From CAVWTN01 sp963757945 (GTDB taxonomy: Bacteria > Vulcanimicrobiota > Vulcanimicrobiia > Vulcanimicrobiales > Vulcanimicrobiaceae), in assembly GCA_963757945.1 (NCBI GenBank), contig CAVWTN010000001.1, positions 558,001-622,000 of the forward strand: a stretch of 64,000 nt of DNA, in the 5' to 3' direction. Shown one piece after another: positions 46,102-55,806 of this stretch. The notes beneath the pieces are model-generated. The model was not told the origin of the DNA. It made no database searches and saw only the letters and a list, made by a program, of their open reading frames with translations. How positions within the stretch are numbered: the stretch's first letter is position 1; every line of letters starts with the position of its first letter. The translations under genes were made by a program, and so were the position numbers.

Positions 46102-46874
46102 TGCGAGAGCCCCTTTCCGGTCCGACGAGGAAGCTAGACACGCTAAGCCCCGATCTCGCCTTTCAAGCTTGTGCGAATGCGGCCGCCGCCGCCTACGATA
46201 CCCGGCCGCCGTTCGTGACGTACCATGTCGTCGCCCACGTCAGCGTTCCGTCGTTACAACGCGAGCGTGACGTGATCCGTTCCGTCATGGTCCGCACTCG
46301 CGACGATCTCGCCGTCATCCAGGATCTGCCGCAAGGCAAGAACCAGGTCGGGCACGGCTTTCCGATCACGCCGGTATTCGATGCGATCTCGAGTTTCGGG
46401 TTCAACTGGAGCGTGACCCGGACGGGCGAGCTGACGGCCTACGTCCACGACGTCGCGCCGCTGAGATTCAACGCGCCGCACGCCGGCGGCGACGTCGTCG
46501 TATCGCGCTTGCGCTACTTCCACGCCGAGTATGCTCCGGATTCGAGCGAAGCGCCGGACGGATCGCTGCACGTCACGCTGCAACCCTATCAGTTTCTCGT
46601 CGATCAAGTGCCGCGCGACGACCTCTTCTTCGATGACGTGATCTGCAACAATGCCACCGGTCTCCCGTCGCACGTGCGCTTGACCGGCGGGCACGAGTCG
46701 CAGATGGCGGTCGATTACGACATGATCGAAGGGCGTTGGCTCGTCCGCCACGTCCACTACGAAGAGACCTACCTCGGTCCGCTCTCGCTGTTCCGCGTTC
46801 ATTCGAGCGCGGATGCCGATTACAGCGACTTCACGTTCCCGCAGACCGCGCCCGATCCGCGTTTGGCCGACTGA
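46101..46874 (+). CDS. Hypothetical protein of unknown function (about 257 aa)
   Basis: The frame encodes an alpha/beta protein with several aromatic-rich strands (FVTYHVVAHVSVPSL, LRYFHAEYAPDS, VRHVHYEETYLGPLSL). I recognise no family. The start is unresolved: a TTG at 46101 is used here, an ATG at 46026 would overlap the divergent gene, and no good ribosome site is visible. Its stop overlaps the next gene's ATG (TGATG), so it is co-translated with the quinone oxidoreductase. Confidence 0.6.
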   Translation: MREPLSGPTRKLDTLSPDLAFQACANAAAAAYDTRPPFVTYHVVAHVSVPSLQRERDVIRSVMVRTRDDLAVIQDLPQGKNQVGHGFPITPVFDAISSFGFNWSVTRTGELTAYVHDVAPLRFNAPHAGGDVVVSRLRYFHAEYAPDSSEAPDGSLHVTLQPYQFLVDQVPRDDLFFDDVICNNATGLPSHVRLTGGHESQMAVDYDMIEGRWLVRHVHYEETYLGPLSLFRVHSSADADYSDFTFPQTAPDPRLAD

Positions 46875-47848
46875 TGCGAGCCGTCGTTTTCGAAGCCGGT
46901 GAGGCGCGCGTCGGGAAGCGCCCGATCCCCAAGTGCGGCGATGACGACGTCCTCGTCGATGTGGCGTTTGCCGGCCTCAACCGCGCGGACGTCCTCGAGC
47001 GGCTCGGCAAGTACGGCTCGCCCCCCACGGCCGACGGCGCCGCGATCCCCGGGCTCGAGCTCGCCGGGACCGTTCGCGCTCGCGGCGCGAACGTCCGCAG
47101 CCTGCGCGTGGGCGACCGCGTTTGCGCGCTCGTGCCGGGCGGCGCTCACGCCGAGGTCGCACGGGTGCACGCCGCAAGCGCGGTGCTCGTGCCGGATTCG
47201 CTAGCGCTCGCGGATGCGGCTGCGCTCCCGGAGGCCTACATCACCGCCGACGACGCGCTCTTCGCACTCGGTTCGCTGCGTCTGGGAGAGACGGTCGTCA
47301 TCCATGCCGTGGCCAGCGGCGTCGGCCTTGCGGCGCTCGAACTCGCGCGCACCGCGGGCGCCCGCACGATCGGCACGTCGCGCTCTCCGAAGAAGCTCGC
47401 GCACGCGCGCACGCTCGGCCTCGACGTCGCGCTCGATCTCGAGGAATTCCCCAAAGGCGTCCTCGATGCGACGGATGGGCGCGGCGCCGACGTGATTCTG
47501 GATTGCATCGGGCCAACGCTCTTCGATCGCAACGTCGCGGCGCTCGCGACGCGCGGCCGCATCGTGCAGATCGGCACGCTCGGCGGCGCGCGCGCGGAGA
47601 CCGGCAGCGCCGGGCTGATGGCCAAACGCGGGCATTGGATCGGAACCGTTCTGCGCTCGCGCCCGCTCGAAGAGAAGGTCGTGCTCGCGCGCTCGTTCGC
47701 CGAACGCATCCTCCCGCTGGTCGCAAACGGAACGCTCGCCGCGCACGTCGATCGCTTCTTCCCGCTTGCGGCGATCGCGGAGGCCCACCGCTACATGGAG
47801 GAGGATCGCAACGTCGGGAAACTCGTGCTGGCGATCCGTTCGAACTGA
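46874..47848 (+). CDS. NAD(P)H:quinone oxidoreductase, zinc-less MDR family
   Basis: This 324-residue medium-chain reductase resembles QOR/PIG3 proteins. The N-terminus MRAVVFEAGEARVGKRPIP leads to PGLELAGTVRARGANVRSLRVGD without zinc ligands. The nucleotide-binding loop reads VIHAVASGVGLAALELART. The C-terminus has the LPLVANGTLAAHVDRFFPL block. It probably reduces quinones or enones with NADPH. It is coupled to the hypothetical gene upstream. Confidence 0.9.
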   Translation: MRAVVFEAGEARVGKRPIPKCGDDDVLVDVAFAGLNRADVLERLGKYGSPPTADGAAIPGLELAGTVRARGANVRSLRVGDRVCALVPGGAHAEVARVHAASAVLVPDSLALADAAALPEAYITADDALFALGSLRLGETVVIHAVASGVGLAALELARTAGARTIGTSRSPKKLAHARTLGLDVALDLEEFPKGVLDATDGRGADVILDCIGPTLFDRNVAALATRGRIVQIGTLGGARAETGSAGLMAKRGHWIGTVLRSRPLEEKVVLARSFAERILPLVANGTLAAHVDRFFPLAAIAEAHRYMEEDRNVGKLVLAIRSN

Positions 47849-47863
47849 TCGCGCGGCACGCGT

Positions 47864-48553
47864 TCAGACGTGCGTGCCGAAGAGCGCTCCGATCCCCGCG
47901 GTCACGGCCATCGCGAGCGCGCCCCAGAACGTCACCCGGATCGCGCCTTTGAGCATGCCGGATCCGCCGGTCTTCGCGCCGGCGATGCCGAGCAGCGCGA
48001 GAAACAGCAGGGATCCGGCCGCGACCGCCGCGATCAGGTAGGCGGACGGTGCCACGATCGCCGTCGCGAGCGGGAGCGCGGCACCGATCGAGAAGGCGGC
48101 CGCCGACGTGAGCGCGGCCTGGATCGGCTTTGCCGCCGACGTCTCGGTGATCCCCAGCTCGTCGCGGGCGTGGGCGCCGAGCGCATCGTGCGCCATCAGC
48201 TTTTCGGCGACGGTGAGCGCGAGCGCCTTGTCCAGGCCGCGCTTGATGTAAATGCCCGCCAGTTCTCTGAGTTCGCCTTTGGGGTTCGCGCCCAGCTCGG
48301 CGCGTTCGCGCGCGAGATCGGCCTGCTCCGAATCCGCTTGCGAACTCACCGAGACGTATTCACCGGCGGCCATCGACATCGCACCGGCGACCAGACCTGC
48401 GACTCCGGAGATCAGGATGCTGCCGTGCGGAGCATTCGCGCTCGCAACGCCGATGATCAGGCTCGACGTCGAAAGCACGCCGTCGTTGGCGCCGAGCACG
48501 GCGGCCCGCAGCCAGCCTAGCCGGCCGACCATGTGATGTTCGGAAACCTGCAT
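47864..48553 (-). CDS. VIT1/CCC1-family iron/manganese transporter
   Basis: This family moves Fe2+ or Mn2+ across membranes. The 229-residue product opens with GWLRAAVLGANDGVLSTSSL, the hallmark of VIT proteins, then GAMSMAAGEYVSVSSQADSE. A charged metal-binding helix pair (QADLARERAEL to KLMAHDALGAHARDELG) and three C-terminal hydrophobic helices follow. The ATG at 48553 follows a GA-rich region and places the conserved N-terminus correctly; an ATG 48 bases upstream is less likely. Confidence 0.9.
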   Translation of the reverse strand: MQVSEHHMVGRLGWLRAAVLGANDGVLSTSSLIIGVASANAPHGSILISGVAGLVAGAMSMAAGEYVSVSSQADSEQADLARERAELGANPKGELRELAGIYIKRGLDKALALTVAEKLMAHDALGAHARDELGITETSAAKPIQAALTSAAAFSIGAALPLATAIVAPSAYLIAAVAAGSLLFLALLGIAGAKTGGSGMLKGAIRVTFWGALAMAVTAGIGALFGTHV

Positions 48554-48621
48554 CACCTTCGTCTCCCCATGCGCGCGGGCCGTGAAACGTACCGCGTGCA
48601 AAAGGCGCCCTTGAAATTCAA

Positions 48622-48654
48622 CAGGCGCAGAAAGCTCGCACTTTTCTGCGCCTG
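48622..48654 (-). terminator. Hairpin downstream of tRNA-Ser
   Basis: A perfect 12-bp stem CAGGCGCAGAAA/TTTCTGCGCCTG with a nine-base loop lies just after tRNA-Ser on the minus strand. No long T-run follows, so efficiency is uncertain. It also faces the 5' end of the VIT gene. Confidence 0.6.
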
Positions 48655-48659
48655 AACAT

Positions 48660-48747
48660 CGGAGAGGGAGAGATTCGAACTCTCGAGACGCTCATCACGT
48701 CTGCCCGCTTTCGAGGCGGGTGCCATTAACCACTCGACCACCTCTCC
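48660..48747 (-). tRNA. tRNA-Ser (anticodon CGA)
   Basis: The 88-nt class II tRNA has acceptor stem GGAGAGG/CCTCTCC with discriminator G. The anticodon stem is CCCGC/GCGGG with loop CTCGAAA, and there is a long variable arm. The T-loop is GTTCGAATC. CCA is not encoded. Confidence 0.97.
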
Positions 48748-48752
48748 GCGAC

Positions 48753-49238
48753 CTACCGTATATCGCGTTCGCCGTCACGGTCCCCTTCCCGGCCCGAGCC
48801 CATCGAAGGGCGCCTGCGCGCCGCGAAGAAGGCCCGCAGCTGGGCCGCGGTCTGGGCTTCCAGGAGTCCGCCCTCGACGGCGATCCGGTGGTTGAGCGCG
48901 GGGTGCGCGACGAGGTCGACGACGGAACCCGCGGCGCCGCCCTTCGGGTCGGGCGCGCCGAAGACGAGCCGCTCGATCCGCGCCGCGACGAGCGCGCCCG
49001 CGCACATCACGCACGGCTCTTTCGTCACATAGACCGTCGCGCCGTGCAGCCGCCAGGCCCCGCAGAGCTGCGCCGCCGCGCGCAGCGCGAGCATCTCGGC
49101 ATGCGCGGTGGCGTCGCGCCGCAGCTCCTTTTCGTTCGAGGCTTCGACGACGCGGCCGTCGGCCAGCTCGAGCACGGCGCCGATCGGAACGTCGCCGTGC
49201 GCCGCCGCCGCGTCGGCCAATTCGATCGCGCGCCGCAT
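48753..49238 (-). CDS. tadA: tRNA-specific adenosine deaminase TadA
   Basis: TadA deaminates A34 to inosine in tRNA-Arg(ACG). The 161-residue product has the zinc and catalytic motif HAEML (His46, Glu48) and PCVMC (Cys76, Cys79). Its N-terminal helix with DVPIGAVL is typical. The ATG at 49238 is the only start in frame before the tRNA-Arg gene. It sits between tRNA-Ser and tRNA-Arg on the same strand. A standalone guanine deaminase-like activity is less likely given these motifs. Confidence 0.9.
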   Translation of the reverse strand: MRRAIELADAAAAHGDVPIGAVLELADGRVVEASNEKELRRDATAHAEMLALRAAAQLCGAWRLHGATVYVTKEPCVMCAGALVAARIERLVFGAPDPKGGAAGSVVDLVAHPALNHRIAVEGGLLEAQTAAQLRAFFAARRRPSMGSGREGDRDGERDIR

Positions 49239-49281
49239 GCGCGCGAGATCGTGGTCACGCCGCTCGAGCTGCGAGGCATGC

Positions 49282-49358
49282 TGGTGCGGTCGGTGGGAAT
49301 CGAACCCACAACCTTCGGCTTCGGAGGCCGACACTCTATCCAATTGAGCTACGACCGC
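49282..49358 (-). tRNA. tRNA-Arg (anticodon CCG)
   Basis: The acceptor stem is GCGGTCG/CGACCGC with discriminator A. The anticodon stem is TCGGC/GCCGA around CTCCGAA, and the T-loop is GTTCGATTC. The bases after the discriminator read CCA, so the 3' end appears to be encoded, unlike the other two tRNAs here. Confidence 0.96.
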
Positions 49359-49383
49359 ATGCTGCATGCCGGCTGGAACGGCG

Positions 49384-49623
49384 TTACTTCTGATCCTCCG
49401 GCGAGAGCGGCGCGGCGGCCGGCAGATGCTTGAAGAGATCGAGCTTATGATCGACGAGTCCGCGGTAAAACTTGCGGACGCAATCGGGGTGTCCGAAGAA
49501 GTAGGTCCGCGCATATGCGAGATCGTCGCCCGAAGAATCCGGAACGTAATGCGAGATCTCGATCTCTTCCATCTGTCCGCGATCGACGGGATGCGGGCAG
49601 AAATCGCAGGGAATTGTTGACAT
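49384..49623 (-). CDS. Small Cys/His-containing hypothetical protein (79 aa)
   Basis: The N-terminus has CDFCPHP, and a later HPDC provides a second pair of possible metal ligands, so a small zinc-binding fold is plausible. It lies between two tRNA genes on the same strand. An 84-residue frame on the opposite strand covers the same bases but lacks recognisable features. The ribosome site is weak. Confidence 0.5.
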   Translation of the reverse strand: MSTIPCDFCPHPVDRGQMEEIEISHYVPDSSGDDLAYARTYFFGHPDCVRKFYRGLVDHKLDLFKHLPAAAPLSPEDQK

Positions 49624-49649
49624 GCAGGGCGCCTACCTTAAAAAAATAT

Positions 49650-49721
49650 TGACTCGGGCAGGATTTGAACCTGCGACCAAGGGCTTATGAGTCCCCTGCT
49701 CTACCGCTGAGCTACCGAGCC
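49650..49721 (-). tRNA. tRNA with CAT anticodon (Met elongator or Ile2)
   Basis: The 72-nt cloverleaf has acceptor GGCTCGG/CCGAGTC, the anticodon loop CTCATAA and T-loop GTTCAAATC. The anticodon stem GGGGA/GCCCT has an A-G mismatch next to the loop. The body resembles E. coli tRNA-Ile2 as much as tRNA-Met; lysidine modification by TilS would decide. CCA is not encoded. A T-run follows the gene. Confidence 0.9.
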
Positions 49722-50305
49722 ATGTGCGTTCGATTGTTAGTGCGATCGGAGTCTTCGCCGATGTAGCCTCGCCTATTGCCGGGTACGGCGACCCAGGGTT
49801 CATTCTTCTTTTCGTCGGTCGCGCTCTTCTTCTTTTCGCCCTTCGACACGCTTAGGGTGACATGCTCGGGGTGACATGGACCTTCGACACACGTGAGTGC
49901 TTCCCGGTGGCAGTTCACGAGGTCGCATCGCTTGAAACCGCGATCGCCGGGCGATGCTTTGCCCCGCGGCGCCCGCCGCTCCCTTTCGCGGCGCGCCCGC
50001 TATGGCGAGCAACGAGATCGGGAGACCGGACGGACGCCGCTTTGCAGATTCAGCCTTCGAGTGCACGAGCGGCGCCGCGCGGCGAGCGAGGGCTCGCCTC
50101 GGCGGTCGAGACGGCAGCGTGCACTCCCGCCTGCCCTCGGGGCCGGCTCGGTTCAATTCAGGCATTCCGGTACTCTTTTGCGAACATTTGGCAAAATCTC
50201 TTGCGGCGGGTGCGACTTTTGAAGTAGAGTTTTTCCAAACCTCCGCCGATAGTGCCGAAGGCGCGGCGTCATGCACCCCACCGCTGAGGAGGACTCGCCA
50301 TCGTC
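49722..50305. other. 584-base region without a convincing gene
   Basis: Open frames exist on both strands, but their translations are low in complexity and lack ribosome sites. The left part holds short repeats around 49839-49893. At 50176-50196 there is an AT-rich inverted repeat (TTTTGC, nine-base loop, GCAAAA) in otherwise GC-rich DNA. A GAGGAGG site at 50287 leads into moaA. I could not identify a molybdenum-cofactor riboswitch here. Confidence 0.6.
49839..49893. repeat. Short REP-like repeats
   Basis: CCTTCGACAC occurs twice (around 49840 and 49881), and GGGTGACATG twice (around 49855 and 49869). These are close to a repeated extragenic motif that, from memory, recurs in many environmental genomes. 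The function is unknown. Confidence 0.5.
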
Positions 50306-51358
50306 TTGTGGAGTGCCCCTGCGCCGGCCGCAGCATTGAAAGCGATCGACCCGATCGGGCACCGGCCGTGCCCGCCGCTGCTCGATCGCTTGGGCCGCCC
50401 GATCACCTACCTGCGCATCTCGGTGACGGACCGCTGCAATCTCCGCTGCATCTATTGCATGCCCGAGGCCGGCCTGCAATGGATTCGCCCGCCGGAGATC
50501 CTCACGTTCGAAGAGATCGCGCGGGTCGTCGAAGCGGGCGCCGGCGCGGGCTTGCGCAGCATCCGGCTCACGGGCGGTGAACCGCTCGTCCGGCCCGATC
50601 TCCCGCGACTCGTCGGGATGCTCGCGGCCGTCCCCGGCATCGCCGACATCTCGCTCTCCACGAACGGCCTGCGCCTGGCGGAAGCGGCGGGTGCGCTGGC
50701 GGCCGCGGGGCTTCGGCGCGTCAACATTTCGCTCGACACGTTGAGCGAAGAGCGGTTTCTCGCGATCTGCCGGCGGCCCGGTCTCGAGCGCGTCATCGCC
50801 GGAATCGATGCGGCGCTCGCTGCCGGACTCTCACCGGTCAAGCTCAATTGCGTCGTGGCCCGAGGGCGCAACGACGACGAGATCTCCGCGCTCGCGTCGC
50901 TCACGCGCGAGCGCGATCTGCACGTGCGCTTCATCGAGATGATGCCGGTCGCGGAAAACGCGGCGTTGCAGCGCGCCGCATACGTGTCGTCGGACGAGAT
51001 ACTGAAACGGCTCGCTTCGGACGGCGAGCTCGTGCCCGTCGACGGCCCGCCGGGCAACGGACCCGCCGCCTACTACGCGTTTCGCGGCGCACGCGGGACC
51101 GTCGGCATCATCAGCCCCATGTCGCATCACTATTGCGAGCGCTGCAATCGCGTGCGCCTGAGCGCCGACGGGCGGCTGCGGCTTTGCCTCTTCGGCGACC
51201 ATACCGTCGACCTTCGTGCGGCGCTGCGGGCGGGCGCTTCGCAAGAGGACCTGGCGGATCTCTTCCGAGGCGCGATGCCGATCAAACCGGCGAGACACCA
51301 CCTCCGGCGCGGCGAGGCGGCCGGCCGGATGCGCGCTTTCTCCGAGATCGGCGGATAG
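50306..51358 (+). CDS. moaA: GTP 3',8-cyclase MoaA
   Basis: MoaA is a radical SAM enzyme that starts molybdenum cofactor synthesis from GTP. The 350-residue product has the radical SAM cysteines Cys44, Cys48 and Cys51 (CNLRCIYC) and the SAM-binding LTGGEPLVR. The second cluster is in CERCNRVRLSADGRLRLC, and the activity-critical C-terminal Gly-Gly is present. The start used is a TTG at 50306, 12 bases after GAGGAGG. It stands alone among moa genes here, with fdhD about 12 kb away. Confidence 0.96.
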   Translation: MWSAPAPAAALKAIDPIGHRPCPPLLDRLGRPITYLRISVTDRCNLRCIYCMPEAGLQWIRPPEILTFEEIARVVEAGAGAGLRSIRLTGGEPLVRPDLPRLVGMLAAVPGIADISLSTNGLRLAEAAGALAAAGLRRVNISLDTLSEERFLAICRRPGLERVIAGIDAALAAGLSPVKLNCVVARGRNDDEISALASLTRERDLHVRFIEMMPVAENAALQRAAYVSSDEILKRLASDGELVPVDGPPGNGPAAYYAFRGARGTVGIISPMSHHYCERCNRVRLSADGRLRLCLFGDHTVDLRAALRAGASQEDLADLFRGAMPIKPARHHLRRGEAAGRMRAFSEIGG

Positions 51359-51362
51359 CCGC

Positions 51363-52565
<1,203 letters not shown>

Positions 52566-52569
52566 GCGC

Positions 52570-54147
52570 CTACACCTGCGCGGCGTCGCGCAAGCGGAAT
52601 CGCTGGATCTTGCCCGTCGCCGTCTTCGGAAGTTGCGTGACGAAATGGAAACGCCGCGGATACTTGTACGGCGCCATCTTCGTCTTGCAGTGGCGCAACA
52701 AGTGCTCCTCCAGTTCGGCGCCGGGGCGGACCCCGTCGCGCAAGACGATCCAGGCCTCGGGCTTGACCAACTCCTGCGAATCGGCGCGCCCGATGACCGC
52801 CGCCTCGAGGACTTCGGGATGCTCGATCAGCGTCGCTTCGATCTCGAACGGCGAACACCAGATGCCGCCGACCTTGAACATGTCGTCGGAACGGCCGCAG
52901 TAGTAAAAAAACCCGTCCTCATCGCGGTAATACGTGTCGCCGCTGTTGAGCCAGCCGTCGATCATCGTGTCCGCCGTCTTGTCCGGATTGCGCCAATAAT
53001 AGGCGGCGGTCGACTCGCCCCGGATCATCAGCCGGCCGAGTTCGCCCGGCGGGGCCTCGCGGCCGTCTTCATCCAGGATGACGGCCTCATAGCCCGGGAC
53101 CACTTTGCCGCTCGACCCGGGTTTGAAATCGTCCGCCCGGTTCGAGATGAAGATGTGCAGCGCTTCGGTCGATCCTATGCCGTCGAGGATCACGAGCCCG
53201 GTCTCTTCCCGCCAGCGGCGGAAGATATCGGCGGGGAGCGCCTCGCCCGCCGACACGCATGCGCGCACGGACGAGAGGTCGGGCTTGCGTCGCTCGAGCT
53301 CTTGCAACTGCGCGGCATAGAGCGTCGGCACGCCGAAGTAGAGCGTCGGCCGAAACCGTTCGATCGTCTCGAACGTGGTCTCCGGAGTCGGGCGGGCCTC
53401 CAGCAGCACGGCCGTCGCACCGCTCCACAGCGGAAACGTCATGGCGTTGCCCAAACCGTACGCGAAGAACAGCTTGGCGGCCGAGAAACAGCTATCGCTC
53501 TCACGCACGCCGAGCGTCAGGGTGCCGTAATAGTGACTCGTCACGACCATGTCGCGGTGCAAGTGCACCGCGCCTTTCGGCGAGCCGGTCGAGCCGGACG
53601 AGTAGAGCCAAAAGCACTCGTCGGCCGGCGCTGCCGGGACCGCCTCAAAGCTCTCGGATGCTCGCGCCCAGCGAGCGAATGTCGCGCCCTCGCCGTCGAT
53701 CTTCAAGACGTGCGCCGGCTTGTGCGGCGAGAGCGCGAGGGCGGGTTCGACGTCCGCAGCGAACTCCGGCGAATACGCCAGCGCAGCGCACGCCGAATCA
53801 CCGATCATGAACGCGTAGTCCCGGGCGCGCAGCAGGGTGTTCACCGGCACGGGAATGATCCCGGCTTTGATCGCCCCCCAAAACAGGTAAAAGAACTCAG
53901 GGCAATCTTTCACCACGATCAGGAGGCGTTCGCCCCGGCCGATCCCGAGATCCACGAGCCCGTTCGCAGCACGATTGACCGCCGCCGCAAGTTCGGAGTA
54001 CGTCACGGTGCCCCGGCTGCTTCGGATCGCCGGCTTGTCGCCGCGGCCCTCCGCGATGTGCCGATCGATGAACGGAAGTGCGACGTTGAACCCGGAAGCA
54101 TAGGTGATACTGCCTTCCGGTCCGATCTGCAGCCATGGCGTTTGCAT
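52570..54147 (-). CDS. Benzoate-CoA ligase
   Basis: This enzyme activates benzoate to benzoyl-CoA with ATP. The 525-residue AMP-forming ligase has YSSGSTGSPKGAVHLH, DGIGSTEALHIF and YYCGRSDDMFKVGG. The C-terminal catalytic Lys lies in LPKTATGKIQRF. The SHYYGTLTLGVRESD and FFAYGLGNAMTFPLWSGA segments are typical of BadA/BclA benzoate ligases. It is separated from bcrD by three other genes but clearly belongs to this pathway. Related aromatic acids may also be substrates. Confidence 0.92.
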   Translation of the reverse strand: MQTPWLQIGPEGSITYASGFNVALPFIDRHIAEGRGDKPAIRSSRGTVTYSELAAAVNRAANGLVDLGIGRGERLLIVVKDCPEFFYLFWGAIKAGIIPVPVNTLLRARDYAFMIGDSACAALAYSPEFAADVEPALALSPHKPAHVLKIDGEGATFARWARASESFEAVPAAPADECFWLYSSGSTGSPKGAVHLHRDMVVTSHYYGTLTLGVRESDSCFSAAKLFFAYGLGNAMTFPLWSGATAVLLEARPTPETTFETIERFRPTLYFGVPTLYAAQLQELERRKPDLSSVRACVSAGEALPADIFRRWREETGLVILDGIGSTEALHIFISNRADDFKPGSSGKVVPGYEAVILDEDGREAPPGELGRLMIRGESTAAYYWRNPDKTADTMIDGWLNSGDTYYRDEDGFFYYCGRSDDMFKVGGIWCSPFEIEATLIEHPEVLEAAVIGRADSQELVKPEAWIVLRDGVRPGAELEEHLLRHCKTKMAPYKYPRRFHFVTQLPKTATGKIQRFRLRDAAQV

Positions 54148-54181
54148 TGACGGCCTCCTATTTCACCCGTGGACGATACAT

Positions 54182-54649
54182 GTGACTAGCCGCTTCCGGC
54201 CGGCGCCGGGCCTTTTGATCAGACCGGCCACGCAGGGCGACCTCGAGAAGATCATCGAGCTCGACACGCTCTTGACCGGCGTACCGAAACCGGACTATTG
54301 GCGCGAAAAGTTCGCCAGTCACGGACGGCGCAGCCGCAACAACTTCTTCCTGGTCGCGACCACAGCCGAAAATGGTCTGCTCGGATTTATCATCGGCGAG
54401 GTGCGCGCCTGGGAATTCGGCTCGCCCCCGTGCGGCTGGGTCTTCGCGATCGCGGTCGATCCGAACCAGCGCCTGGGAGGCGTCGGCACCGCCCTCCTCA
54501 ACGCCGTTTGCAATTGCTTTCGCAAGGCCAAAGTCACGAAGGTTCGAACGATGCCGGCGCGGAGCGACCACTTGATCATGTCCTTCTTCCGCAGCCAGGG
54601 CATGATGGCGGGCCCGTTCATCGAGCTCGAGAAGGACCTCGACGAATGA
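54182..54649 (+). CDS. GNAT-family N-acetyltransferase in the benzoate cluster
   Basis: This 155-residue acetyltransferase has LLIRPATQGDLEKIIELD at the N-terminus and the acetyl-CoA loop IAVDPNQRLGGVGTALL. Its stop overlaps the start of the Rrf2 regulator (ATGA), so the two are co-translated. A GNAT next to an Rrf2 repressor recalls badL-badM of Rhodopseudomonas palustris. The substrate here is unknown. The GTG at 54182 is in frame with the conserved start of the domain. Confidence 0.85.
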   Translation: MTSRFRPAPGLLIRPATQGDLEKIIELDTLLTGVPKPDYWREKFASHGRRSRNNFFLVATTAENGLLGFIIGEVRAWEFGSPPCGWVFAIAVDPNQRLGGVGTALLNAVCNCFRKAKVTKVRTMPARSDHLIMSFFRSQGMMAGPFIELEKDLDE

Positions 54650-55083
54650 GACTGCACATGGCGACGCGTCACGCGCTCTTCGCGGTGCTCGAACTTGCGG
54701 CACAACCCGAGCGGCAGATGTCGGCTGCGGAGATCGCGGTGAAGTACGGCATCTCGCCGAATCATCTGGCGAAGGTGCTGCACGCACTCGGACGCGAGGG
54801 GCTCGTTGAAGCATCACGGGGAGTCGGCGGCGGCTACCGTTTTGCGGGGAACGTCAAGCGCACGAATCTGCTCGACATCATCCGCATCTTTGAGCCGGCC
54901 GGCACGTTGCTTGCGAGCGAGCGCGAGGCCGACGATGCGACCTCGGAAGCGCACGCGCTGCGCCTCGTGCTCGAGGAGATCGACGATACGGCGCGCGCCA
55001 CGCTCTCGTCGATCAGCCTGGAGACCATGCTCAAGCTCGTGTCGCGGACGGGAAAAGGGCGCAGAGCGAACGGTCTCATCTAG
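54646..55083 (+). CDS. Rrf2-family transcriptional regulator (BadM-like)
   Basis: This 145-residue protein has the Rrf2 winged-helix: ATRHALFAVLELA, SAAEIAVKYGISPNHLAKVL and the wing SRGVGGGYRFAG. It contains no cysteine at all, so it cannot hold the iron-sulfur cluster used by IscR or NsrR. BadM of R. palustris is an Rrf2-type repressor of benzoyl-CoA reductase genes, which fits this place. It probably controls the minus-strand bcr operon. Confidence 0.9.
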   Translation: MRLHMATRHALFAVLELAAQPERQMSAAEIAVKYGISPNHLAKVLHALGREGLVEASRGVGGGYRFAGNVKRTNLLDIIRIFEPAGTLLASEREADDATSEAHALRLVLEEIDDTARATLSSISLETMLKLVSRTGKGRRANGLI

Positions 55084-55799
55084 ATATACTGTCCCGAGTC
55101 GACCTTGAGCACGTGGCCGGTGATCATGCGTGCGTGGTCGGAGAGCAAGAACAGCACGGCGGCCGCGATGTCGCCGGGCTCGGGCAGGCGCCCCAAAGCG
55201 CTCTCGTCGAGGGCCTTGCGGCGGAACTCCTCGGCTAAGAGCAGCGTCATGTCCGTGAGCACGAGGCCCGGCGCGACCGCGTTCACGGTGACGCCTTTGC
55301 GGCCGAGCTCCCGCGCCGCGGTCTTGGTCAAGCCGATCAAGCCCGCTTTCGATGCGGCGTAGTTGGCCTGCCCGAACTTACCGCGCAGACCGTTGATCGA
55401 TGCCAGGTTGACGATGCGTCCGTACCCGGCCGCGATCATCGCCGGCGCAGCGGCGCGGATCAGATTGAAAGCGCCGGTCAGATTGACGTGAAGGACGCTC
55501 TCCCACTCTTCGTCGCTCATCTTCAGCAACGACCGATCCTTGGTGATCCCGGCATTGTTCACCAGGAGCAGCGCGGGCCGCGCGAGTTTCGCGACCGCCG
55601 CTTCGACCGCGCGGGCATCGCCGACGTCGACCTCGCTGAGGGAGGCGCCGTGCGGAGCGCCGGAGCCCGCCCGATCGAAGACGTGGACCTCCGCGCCGGC
55701 AGCCGCCAGGAGCTCGGCAATCGCGCGCCCGATCCCCCGGCCGCCGCCGGTCACGATCGCTGATTTCCCGGAGAAGTCCCATGCCGGACCGGTCGTCAT
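55080..55799 (-). CDS. Short-chain dehydrogenase/reductase
   Basis: This 239-residue SDR has the nucleotide motif TGGGRGIGRA and NNAGITKD. The catalytic Ser is in NLASINGLRGKFG and the Tyr/Lys in NYAASKAG. It is FabG-like. It closes the bcr operon after bcrD with an eight-base gap, and its stop overlaps that of the convergent regulator. A role as 3-hydroxypimeloyl-CoA dehydrogenase is a good guess. Confidence 0.9.
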   Translation of the reverse strand: MTTGPAWDFSGKSAIVTGGGRGIGRAIAELLAAAGAEVHVFDRAGSGAPHGASLSEVDVGDARAVEAAVAKLARPALLLVNNAGITKDRSLLKMSDEEWESVLHVNLTGAFNLIRAAAPAMIAAGYGRIVNLASINGLRGKFGQANYAASKAGLIGLTKTAARELGRKGVTVNAVAPGLVLTDMTLLLAEEFRRKALDESALGRLPEPGDIAAAVLFLLSDHARMITGHVLKVDSGQYI

Positions 55800-55806
55800 G
55801 GCGCGC

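Noticed and set aside
49366..49620. 84-residue plus-strand frame between tRNAs
   Set aside because: The opposite strand has possible metal-binding Cys/His pairs and the same orientation as its neighbours, so it was preferred.
49954..50580. Plus-strand frame running into moaA
   Set aside because: Low-complexity translation in the wrong frame; moaA has clear motifs from 50306.
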